Origin: Pelargonium nanum
Lineage: Eukaryota > Streptophyta > Magnoliopsida > Geraniales > Geraniaceae
DNA: 44,124 nt
NCBI GenBank assembly: GCA_036897485.1
Contig: JAYMTF010000225.1
Location: 1 to 44,124 of the forward strand
Direction: 5' to 3'
Within the stretch, counting starts at the first letter, position 1, and every line of letters starts with the position of its first letter. A program made the position numbers and the translations under genes. This document shows positions 12,001-22,630 of the stretch, piece after piece. A model generated the notes under the pieces. The model worked only from the letters and a program-made list of their open reading frames with translations, was not told the origin of the DNA and did no database searches.

Positions 12001-15000
12001 ACTTTGCACAAGCTGCACAGGAAATCTGTGAAGCATTTGAAGAGCTGGAGCAAAAGAAGTCAGTTGAGTTGAGGGTAGATACGGAGGGATTAGCCATCCA
12101 GAGTAAGGAATCTGTCGTTGATGGAGTAATTCTTGAATCAACAAAAGATGGGATAAGTACAGTTGGATTAAATGAAGGAGAGGCTGAAGGTGTAAGTGAT
12201 TTTTGTTCTGGACTGGGGCGCTGCTCGAAAAAACTAGGTGAAACTGAGAGTCAGGATATCATGCCATCTACTACCTCTGGCCATGCAAGTGATGGTTTAT
12301 CTCAGGAGTTACTTCCTGTGAAAAATCATAAAGAGTCTGATGGTGCACAACCAAAGAGGGAGTCATCACTGACATCCACACCAGATAATCCTTCTTGTAA
12401 AAAAGAAAATGCCTCAGATGATAATGATGAGGATATTATTTGCTCCAAACGCTCAAAGGTGATGACTGTTAGAAAAGGCCTGAATTCTAGACAGAAGAAT
12501 CGGATATCTGATTCAGAAGATGATTCCTCTAGTGATCTGGTCAATGATCAAAAAGATGGTTCTGCGTCTTTAACAGTGTCTCGTCCTGCTAAAAACCCTG
12601 GCGGTGGACAAAAGGCTCTAGTAAATGGTCACAAGTCAAAGAAGATTACTGGTCCAGGGGGGAAACGTGAGGTTAGTAGCTCAGCTGTTACATCTTTGAA
12701 GGATGGCGGCACTGCCAGTTGTGATGTCCTTGAATCTGGTAACCATTTGAAAGATGGAACTAAAAGTAAAATTGCTTTTGGTGATGGTATGAAGAATTTA
12801 TCTTCCGATGCTTCTAAATCCAGTTTGGACACTGGTGGTGAAAAAAGGGCGAAAGACCAGCTTAAAAGTAAAAAGAGATCCAATACAGCTGATGACATGC
12901 ATGATATTGCCAATTCTAAGGACCAGGCCAAGGGTGAGCAGTCCGGTAGGGAGAAGAAGTCCAACCTTGGAAAGCGTAATGGGGTTAATAACGAAATTTT
13001 ACGTCCTCCCAAGAAGTCAAAGGGCATTGATTCTGGAGATTCCTCTAAACGATTACACCCTAAAAGTGTAAAAACTGCTTCTCCTCATTCTATTGTTGCT
13101 GGTGACAAGTCAGCCAAACATTCAGATTTCAAAAGATCTAAATCTCGTATTAAAGCAGAAAACTATTCAGCATCGAGAATGCAAGCAGACAATGTTGAAC
13201 CCAAAGTTCCTGATGATGAAACTGCGCTTCCCCTATCAAAACGCCATCGTCGAGCGTTGGAGGCTATGTGTGATTCATCTGCGCCTATTTCTAATGACAA
13301 AACTGAGAAGAATCTTTCTAAACTTAAGACTGATGTGTCATGTTCTAGTATTGGTTCGGGCACTCAATCACACAAGAGACGCAGAGCTGTTTGTCTCTTT
13401 GATGATGAGGATGATGACGCTCCCAAAACTCCAGTTCATGGAGGATCTGCTCGTAATGTCACACCTTCGCCGGCTGTGGATACTGTTAAGAATGCCGAGC
13501 TGATGCATGAGGGATCTGCTCGTAATGTCTCACCTTCGTCCGCTGTGGATACTGTTAAAAATGTTGAGCCGAGGCCTGAAAATTCCCATGATGCTCAGCA
13601 GAGCAATGGAGATGATACAGCACTGGAAGATAAACTCCCAAAGGAGCTACCTTCTGGATCTCATATGGAGTCTCTTCCATCTAGCCAACCACAAGGTTTA
13701 GAGAAGAGGCCTAAGAAGGTAACAGCTACGCAGGATTCTCGGAGTCCTGCAAAATTGGATTCAAATCAATCGAAGGAGGCAAAACCAATCGTCACTTCGC
13801 CTATAAAGTCTCCTCGGCCTGTTCCTGCATCTAAACCAACTGTAGAGCAACATAAAGTGACAAAACCAGTGACAAAAGTTTCAAATTCTAGTACTCAAAA
13901 ACAATCTCTGGCTGGGTCTGGTAAGGGTTCAAGTGCAGTTTCTGATAGACTTAACTCTTCTCAAAATCTAGTTACGGCTCAAAGAAACAAGTCAGCTTCC
14001 TCAACAGAAAGATCGAAAACACTGCCAAAGTCGAATTCACGAATGAATGACTCTGCTGCTTTGGTAGAAGTATCAGTAGGAAATAGGTCCCTATCTGGTG
14101 AAAGGTATGTATGGCTGGTAACTGCTTTACATTTTTTGCCTTGTTCATTCATTTGAATGTATGCATTTAACTCTCTGGCCTAATTGCAGACCAGAAGCTG
14201 GGGAAGAAGATAAAACAAGTTCGTTGCTTGATTCAAATATTTCAGATTCTGTTTTGTCCATGAAGCATCTAATTGCAGTTGCTCAGGCAAAGAGAAAGCA
14301 GGCTCAATCGCAGAACTTTTTTCTTGGCAACCCTAATTCTGCCTCCTTATCTAACACTGATATACATGGAAGAAGTCCGAGTCCATCCTCTGCTCTTCAA
14401 CCTTTCCTTATTGGCACCGACAACAGTATGATCCTTACAGATATGCAGGGATTAAATCGCACAACGTTAGGTTCTCCATCAGCTTATGGTCGGCAATCTT
14501 CATCACAAAACCAACTTGATTTTGAGGAAGTTGAGGAGAGAAGAGTCAGTTCGGGACACAGGGCTGCTGGGGGCTCATTGAGTGGTGGTACTGAGGCAGC
14601 TGTTGCTCGTGATGCTTTTGAGGGGATGATAGAGACTTTGTCAAGGACCAAGGAAAGTATTGGACGTGCGACTCGTCTTGCCATTGATTGTGCAAAGTAT
14701 GGCATTGCCAATGAGGTATGCCATATAATCTCACCTTGTTATTCTTTAAATCGATTCACTCATAATAAGAGTGTGGCTTGTATATTCATAGTTGCACTAT
14801 CTTTTTTTGCTTGGATTTCATTAATGGCTACTGTCACTAGCAATGATTAGGATCTGAATCCATTTGACCAGTTGAGTTGGTATTAGTTAGATTATTTTTG
14901 TGAAAGATCAGTTTTGAGGAAGGTTTTTGTTGGATTTAGTGTCTTCCTCAGACGGATTGTATGGATATTATCTGTCATGATAATCCGGCAGCTGAGCTTT

Positions 15001-18000
15001 GTGCTAATGGAAGTGGCATTAGGCCTAAAATTCATATAAACCAAAACTGTCTTCTTTGGAGAAAGGAATTGGAGGCCAACTTTCATGTTGGAGTTGTCTT
15101 GATCTTCAAGAGGGTCTTCCAATTATAAACATCTGATCTTTTTCAGGTTGTGGATCTTCTAATACGGAAATTGGAAACCGAGTCTAGTTCTCATCGAAAG
15201 GTGGACCTATTTTTTCTAGTGGATTCTATCACCCAATGCTCCCATAATCAAAAAGGTAGATATATAATGATGAATATGTTATGTGACTCCCAATCCCTTA
15301 GGTGTAACGTATGTGTTATCTTTTATGATTGTTTAGGCGTTGCTGGAGCTTCATATATCCCTGCGGTTCAAGCAGCATTGCCTCGTCTTTTAGGTGGTGC
15401 TGCTCCACCAGGAGCTGGTGCTCGCGAAAACCGTCGCCAGTGTCTTAAGGTATTTTTCTTTTTCAACCAAACTGCTAGGCCTAGCCTTTATTTTATTCTC
15501 AAGGTATATTGATACTTTCTTTTATTACAGGTTTTACGGTTATGGCTTGAGAGGAAGATATTGCCTGAATCTCTTCTTCGGCGCTACATGGATGACATTG
15601 GAGTTCCAAATGATGATATGAGTGCTGGATTTTTTCTGAAGCGGCCATCTCGAGCTGAGCGTGCAGTTGATGATCCGATCAGGGAAATGGAAGGCATGCT
15701 GGTTGATGAGTATGGAAGGTCTGAATTCCTTTCTCCCTGTTACACTAAAAACAATAATTTTTCTGTCAATTCCTTCTTTGTTGTTTTTGTTGTATATGTA
15801 TTTTTTTGCATGATATGCTGATGCTTTATCCTAGTGTCAGCATTTAGAATGGGTCCTTCAAACCTCAGCTGAAAGTAGGCTTATTGTTTTGGTATTGAAA
15901 TCGAAATCGAAATCATAGCCAAATTTGCCTCTCATTGTATCATTTTTATATTGGAGCCTTGGAGGTTCAACTTTCTGATGTATTTCTTGTGGGTTGTTTC
16001 AGTAACGCTACATTTCAGTTGCCTGGCTTTTTATCCTGTCATGTATTTGATGAAGAAGAAGATGAAGAAGAAGATCGTCCTAGCAGTTCATGTAAGGAAG
16101 CTGGTATTGCAACACCCGTGGAACCTGCCAATGCTTTGGGAGAGTCAGAAACATATATGGTCTCACCAAATGATAGGCGCCATTGCATCTTAGAAGATGT
16201 GGATGGTGAGCTTGAAATGGAAGATGTATCTGGACATCTGAAAGATGGAAAACCTTTTTCTGCAAATGGTTCGTTTGATATAAATTTGCAACCGCAGGGC
16301 TCTGATAAGAAACTGGTATCAGGTTCAAACAGTTCTCCCCGCTTGCCCCCTCTACCTGACGGTTCTCCTCCACTGCCTCTTGATTCCCCTCCTCCTCTGC
16401 CACCATTGCCCTCTTCACCACCTCCGCCACCGCCTCCACTATCCCCATCACTATCTCCTCCACCGCCACCGCCTCCGTCTCTGCCACCTCCTACATCTCT
16501 GCCGCCTCCTCCAGTCCCACCATCTGGTCCTTCATCACTACCCCCACCTCCTCTGATACCACCTTCTGGGCCTGCTTCATCAATGGTACTTCAACCTTCA
16601 GTAGCATTCCAGTCACTGCCACCACCACAGTCGGCTCTGCAGTCCTCACCACAATTGGCATATCAACCTCCTGTGCCTCAAGAATTTTGTAGTACACCTA
16701 GTGTAAGGCACCTCACTGTTTTTTGTTTTGTTTACTTCGTGCCTGCAGACATATCACTTATAGTTGCATATTTCTTTTCTGTTCAGGGTAACCAAATTGT
16801 TCAAATGGCTGGAAGTACTCCTCATGGGGGTCACGTTGATGCTTCTTTGAAAGGTGATTTGTTTCAGCAGCAGTCTCCTTGCTTTGTGCAATCAGGAGCC
16901 TGCAGTTCTAGGGATCCTACTGGGTTTAATCCTTCAAGGCAGTTAGAATATGGTCATAATGACTTGTATGTGAACCCCCAAGCTTCTCTAACAAACCAGC
17001 AATTTCAGCCAGGTAATGCACCTTTTGGACAAAGACCCTTACATCCTGCCCCACCTCAGCCTTCGTCCAGTCAATTCTCATATTCAAAGCCCACAGTTCA
17101 GCAGCACAATCAGCATCCTTATCCTCGTCAATACTCCATGCCATCTCATTCTGATGGTCGCCAGCGATATGACGAACAGTGGAGGATGCCTGGTAGCGGA
17201 CTTAATGCTGATAATCAGCGTGGGGTGTGGATGAATGGTAGTAGAACTCAATCATGTTCGGGCCCTTCTTTTCTCCAAGAGGGTATAGATTATTTATTTT
17301 GTACTAAGATGCTTTATTATGATTGGATAAAAGGATGTGCTGCTACTAAAAGTAAATATAGTTACACATGCACGTCTAGCTGCCCAATTGTCATCATTTG
17401 AAATGTTCAGTATATCTTAGGTGCAGACTAGTGTCTTCAGTTCGGTTGAAATTTTAATTTTACTTTTTTCAGTGAACAGTTTGTTTTGTAACCTGTTTTT
17501 ATTTTTATTTTTTTTACTCTGTTGAGGTTAGAGATGCATTGAAATCAATTTGTTGGTTTGATTTGCTGGTGATTTTCATAAACTATTCACTTAGTAGGTT
17601 TCAGCTTCAAACATGCATCTCTTTGATAAAATACTAGCTTACATGGCTAAACTTCTTACGTATTCATTTTAAATGCGTACGTTCATTTCTATATCCAATT
17701 CTGTATATCTTTCTCTTTCTACCTAAACATTCTTTTCTCACAAGGTTTCACTGTTAAGATTTCCCTTTTTCTTTTCTTGTGCTGGAGTTGTTTATTGCTA
17801 TGGACTTTGGGTGATTCTTTCTTGTTGTTGTTCTTTGAGCCATCATAACTATGTTTTTGTTATGATAATTAGTACTAATTTAATCTTTCCATGGCAGGGT
17901 ACTACCGGCCACACCATGAAAGACCTCCGTCAATCAATATGAATTTTCAGCATTCTGCCACCAATAATCCACCACCAGTAGCTCCAATGCAAGGTGATCT

Positions 18001-18189
18001 TTTTCTTGTAGAGTTGCTTTTGCTTTGTTTTAATTATTTTTGACTTCATTTGCAAGTTTTTTTACATAATTAATATCGAGTTACCTCCACGGTATGACCT
18101 TAGTTGTTCTCTCTTCAGGTCACGGTGTTGCACAAATTCTCCCATGCAGGCCTGACATATCTGCCCTTAATTGTTGGAGGCCAGCATAA
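9091..18189 (+). CDS. HUA2: HUA2-like protein: PWWP and CID/RPR domains
   Basis: Eleven exons: 9091-9201, 11051-11127, 11912-14104, 14190-14715, 15147-15255, 15337-15449, 15531-15718, 16003-16702, 16787-17282, 17898-17993 and 18119-18189. Total 1559 aa. An N-terminal PWWP domain (about residues 19-85) contains LGDLVLAKVKGFPPWPAK. A long acidic/Ser/Lys-rich linker follows, then a CID/RPR domain at about 930-1060 (DAFEGMIETLSRTKESIGRA, then VVDLLIRKLETES). A proline-rich block lies at about 1217-1297, and a Gln/Pro-rich tail ends in the family-typical NCWRPA. In Arabidopsis, HUA2 and its HULK paralogues act in the nucleus on RNA polymerase II transcripts, affecting AGAMOUS and FLC pre-mRNA and flowering time. 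The first intron is 1.85 kb. One exon holds a lineage-looking 23-aa tandem duplication (see findings). Confidence 0.93.
9202..11050 (+). other. HUA2 intron 1 (1.85 kb)
   Basis: T-rich intron with a standard donor (aag/gtctgc) and acceptor (ttttcag). It contains a 28-base tandem duplication at about 10818-10872 (ttgctcttctcatatg twice). No transposon ends or nested gene are seen. A long first intron is common in regulatory plant genes and may carry transcriptional elements. Confidence 0.7.
11128..11911 (+). other. HUA2 intron 2
   Basis: T-rich intron of 784 bases with donor gtaagt and acceptor ttcacag. A short TG microsatellite lies at about 11158-11173. Nothing else is recognisable in it. 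Confidence 0.7.
13443..13580 (+). repeat. 69-bp in-frame tandem duplication in HUA2
   Basis: Two copies of a 69-base unit begin at 13443 and 13512 and encode 23 aa each (GSARNV[T/S]PS[P/S]AVDTVKN, residues about 574-596 and 597-619). The copies differ at several codons, including both silent and replacement changes, so the duplication is not brand new. The frame is preserved because 69 is a multiple of three. Confidence 0.85.
16336..16575 (+). repeat. Proline-rich low-complexity tract in HUA2
   Basis: About 240 bases of cct/cca repeats encode runs of up to seven prolines broken by Ser and Leu (SSPPPPPPPLSPSLS and similar). A proline-rich segment following the CID domain is usual in HUA2-like proteins. 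DNA of this kind is prone to slippage, so its length may vary between alleles. Confidence 0.85.
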
Positions 18190-21100
18190 GTGAGTTTCGA
18201 AAGGAATTCAAGTATATAGGTATTTTCTTATTGCATCATAGTCAATGTACCTCATTAAAATTGGTTTAATCAATGCTGGTATTGAGTGAATATTAGTCTT
18301 TAGATAGTTGCCAGTTGCCACAATCATTATTATTATAAAAAATGATTTTGTGGTTTATTGACCAGTTTTTTTTGTCCCGCTCAAATGAACTCTCTCTCTC
18401 TCTGTTGAATGTTTAGCTTTGCTTTCAGTGCTGTTCGCAGTGGAACAAGTTGGAAACTTACTCTATATCTTGCTTCAGAGGAAGTTTGAGCTTGTGGACA
18501 GAATCTTCTTACCACTTGATGGCATTGTAGAGATCTTTTTGGGACTCCTGGCAGGACTGTATATTGTAATTTTTCCTGACATGTATCCCGAGAACTTATG
18601 CTTCCAAGTTTAGGCCCATGTTTCTGACTTGGTTAGTACATCTGTTTCTTCACTCTTGTAATTATACTGAATATAGAGAATTTTGACTTTCAAGCAAAGA
18701 ATGCGGCTTTGGAATTTTCGTTGTTCCTTTTTCGGCATTATCATGTCTAAATTTTCATGCACTGCATCATTTAAGTCTAGCATTTGTGCATCCTATTGTA
18801 TGCTTTTCTCCTCTAGAGGCGTATGCATTCTTATTTAAATTTGTGCTCTAAACTATTCATGTATCATGAAGTCATTAGCATTTTATACGGTTATAACAGC
18901 TGAGTTGGGTGCTGATTGCTGAAGTTGAAGTCATTAGGTAAACATTTTGTCAAATAGAAATTTGTTGCCTTACTGCATTTAAAAAAAAAAAATTATCCTG
19001 GAAAAGTACATGTGTTTTGTTGAATGTAAAGAGCAACTTTGTGGGGGTAAGACTAGTGTCTTTATTGATAGGATTTTTTTTTGGTGGTCAGCTACATGTT
19101 ACCATTTTGAACAGAGAATACAAGATGTCTAGTTTTACCAACACACTATCTCTTGCGTACTTCGTCTAGCCATCTATTTTTCATATGCTACCCCACCCTG
19201 TCGAGTGCTTGTTTAAGGTATAAAAAGAAACAAGGTAAAGATATATAAAAACAAGGATAAAGGGATAATAAAACAAGGGAAAAGGAAATGATGACTTGTT
19301 CAATGTTTATTCATTTTCAGAGTTGAAAAAACTGGAGCATGATTAGTTGATAGTTACAGAGACTACAGTAAATGGTTCCAGAGGCAGCCCCTTTTTACCT
19401 TCTGGTCTAGATTGAATTGACTTGTTATTATCCTACTGAATATTGCTACTACATGAGAGAGCTACTGAAGCAGATGTACTGCTTGGAGAGGGGCTCAGAG
19501 GGATGATGTAGTCTTGTGGTTTGACTTAGTCTATAGATTTTTGAAGGTTGGACTTTATCCCAATTAAACTAAGATTGTAGGTAGCTTTTTATAAAGAAAT
19601 TCCATTTCGTTGGATCATCTTTAAATTCTATCCCCCTCATTTGGTCATATGTACCAGTTTCATGAACGAAATTCTTATTTTAGAAGATTTCCAAAGAAAT
19701 AGCTGTTGTCAGATGAGGGTAAGCACCACAAAAATCTTTAAAATGTTTAATATGCTCTTATATATATCAGTACGTTATATTTTACATTTCCTTGCTCATA
19801 ATATACTGGCCTGTGTTTTTTCTTTTAACCTTTGTGATTAAGTTCTGTTACTTTCTATTGGATTTTGGAAGACCATATTAAATTAATGAATATTTGACAT
19901 CGGCTGTCCATGGTTGTCAATTCTGAACTCTTAATCACCTGGGCTAAGTAGTTAACTTGATCATGGTTCAACTGATCAAGCATTTGGTATATTGCTTGTA
20001 CTGATACATTCCAGTTCTTTTAGATTATATCCTGTATATGTTTATATTAGATGTAGTAGTGCATTTTTCTCAGGGAGCATATAATCGTCTTGTAGGACAT
20101 TGAAATGATATGTGTCTTTGCAACATGGCTTTAAATCTTAATTGGTTAAAGTACTTGGTGTTTAACTGATGCCGTCTTCTGGTTAAACCATGTGAAAGTC
20201 ATTTAGTTCTTGGCTTCTTGCAAGAACTAACCTGCACTTAGTTATCAAAGTCATTTAGTTCTTGGCTTCTTGCAAGATCTTCACCTTGTTTAGTTAGATT
20301 GATTTTTTTTATCAGTCAGTGTACTCGATTAGTGTTTGGAATTTGGCTGATTGACTAGTTTTATTTTGTCACTGTGATTGCTTGCATGAGAGTTGAGTTT
20401 CAGAAGTATTTTTATAGGAGTTTCGGATTATCTAGTGTTAATTACAATATTATACTTAGATGTATTAATTGATTTTTCACATCGAAGCTTCTTTAACTTT
20501 CGAAGGGGCGGGGAATGATGAAGATTCTTGTTTGTCAAATTGTCCCTGATAATAATTTCAGCTTGCATCTACCAACTTTATGTAGACATTTAGGAATAGT
20601 AATTATTTCATTGTATGATTTGACTTCATTTATTGGGGGACAGTTAATTTTTTGAATTATATGGAAACTAAGCATCACATTGTTACAGGTTTGGGAAAAT
20701 CATTAACCTGAAATGCTACAAATTTGTGAAGTTCAATTTGGTCATCCATCAAGGGACAAAGTTCCAAACATCCTAAAAGAGTAAAAGTCAATCTGCTGCA
20801 AAAGTCGAGGTAAATATATCACATGGACTATTGGGCCTGGGCAACTCAAAGCTTTTGTTAGTTAAATATATTTTTCATGCGAACTTACGTCTGAATGTAA
20901 AGCTAGTTCTCCCAGATAGCTTACAATTGATGGAAAATACTTACCCACAGCTTTTTAACTGGCAAATTAGTACACCACCTTGTGAATTTCTTGTTCTGTT
21001 TGTAACATACCCAATCATTTAATACAGAATTGTTTTTCATGAGTTTGATCTCTTATGTTCAATTTATATAGAACCCATTCCAAATCCAGTAAAGATGCCT

Positions 21101-22630
21101 GATTCTTTTTGCTTGGTTCTTTTTGTCCATAGTTATATACTAGGATAAATTAGTCAATTAGGTGCCGGTCCATAGATATGCTTCCAAGATTTGATGTACT
21201 GTGATATTACTTATGCTCTCTGTTTTTAGTCTGTGTATGTACAGTTTAATTTGATTCGTCATATTGCTAGTTGAGTTGCCTTAATGATCTCGTAGTCCTG
21301 ATCTAGTGTAACTCCTTAATTGATATTTGGTCATTGGGATGATTCCTTTGGAAGAGAAACTATTTTGTGCTCCTTTATTTAGTTTGTTGTCTTATCCAAC
21401 ATATATTTGATTCAAATAGTTGAATGAAATCCCACTGGTCTTAGGTTGCCTTTTGTCAGGTTCGTGAACATAATGTAAAAGACTGCATGAAGCTATCATT
21501 TGGACATGCATTTGAGATTCTGAATAACATAATCAGGGAACTTTAATTGAGAATCTGTATGTGTTACTTTGTCTGTTTGTCAGAGACTTTTTTTTTTGTT
21601 TTGTTCATGCATTTGAGGAACAATATCCTGCTAGGGTTTTTTATGCTAGTGCAGCATTTTGTATCTGCTATTAATGTTAAAGAATGCATCATTGTGTATC
21701 CAACAATGGTGTCTGATTATATTTACATGTGTCGTTTTGTTTTTGCATGTAGGCTTTAATATTCTAGTGCAAATGATAGTTAGATAGGTGTAACTGCATG
21801 AATATAGTGTGTGGTCTGAGGATTCATTTAAATGTTGATTTGGAGGCTGGTTGTTTGCATAACAAGGCCTTAAAAAATGGTGGTATGCTTGTTTTGATGT
21901 CTATTTTCCTTAGGGTGGAATAGAAGCATGCGAGCAGTGTTCTCGAGGAGAGTTTAGATATAGATTATCTGTCTACACTTTTTTTTAATTGCAACTTTGT
22001 TGCTTTTTTCTTTGTTTCAATAACAATCAGAAACTTTCCAACGGACTATTCTTGCAAAGTCTTCAACTGTAGAAAGCTCTGGAATACTAATTCTGACTCT
22101 TACAGCCAGCAATGTTCTAATAGCTATACTTTTAGGTAAAAAAACGATTTAAGTTAATAATATAATTGTGTACCTACAATTGTGAACCTCGGGTGCTTAT
22201 CTTTTTAAGTGCTAGTATTAGTAACAAAGATCATACCTTGATTTATGCAACTATCTGTTTTTAACATTATATATATCTATTTGAGTCAGAAAATACCTTG
22301 TAAATCTATAACCAAAGGCTCGAGATCAAATGAAATGTAAAAGATGGCAAAATAACAACAAAATAGTACAAATTGTTCTCTCCAGATCTCTATAAATCTA
22401 ATATACAATTTTGAAAAGAGTTTTAGCTTTATGTATGCCATTATTTTCTAAACAACTTTGGTTCTATCTATGGTTTTTTGTTGAGGTCAAGTTATATGCT
22501 AAAACCATTGACAGTAAAAATATTTTATTTTTGATTTTCTTTCCTGTGTATTTACTCTTGAAACTGGCAATGGAACATGAGGAGCAAAATCGATACGAGG
22601 TTTAAATAAAATGACAGAGCTGTTGAAGAA
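18190..22630. other. 4.4-kb convergent intergenic region between HUA2 and the LysM gene
   Basis: T-rich sequence without any recognisable protein frame. The first few hundred bases are likely HUA2 3' untranslated sequence. A polypyrimidine/AG at about 18416-18429 followed by a less T-rich block to about 18610 could be a spliced 3' exon. Minor structures are a CT tract at 18390-18402 and a 31-base direct repeat (20195-20225 and 20247-20277). No tRNA, transposon ends or gene were found. Such a long empty gap between tail-to-tail genes is large compared with the 440 bases between GH9 and nucleolin. Confidence 0.55.
20195..20277. repeat. 31-base direct repeat with internal dyad
   Basis: A 31-base sequence starting aaagtcatttagttcttgg occurs at 20195-20225 and again, identical, at 20247-20277 (period 52). 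Each copy holds agttcttg..., and the first ends in caagaact, giving an 8-base stem. Identity between copies suggests a recent local duplication. Confidence 0.75.

Noticed and set aside
12326-13027. Minus-strand and alternate-frame open frames across HUA2 exon 3
   Set aside because: They are shadows of the strongly biased Ser/Lys/Asp coding frame, with no family resemblance.
16080-16697. Minus-strand frames over the HUA2 proline tract (Val/Glu/Ala-rich)
   Set aside because: Low-complexity antisense of cct/cca repeats; no start context or homology.
18419-18613. A 64-codon hydrophobic frame downstream of HUA2
   Set aside because: No recognisable domain; it is more likely part of the HUA2 3' untranslated region.
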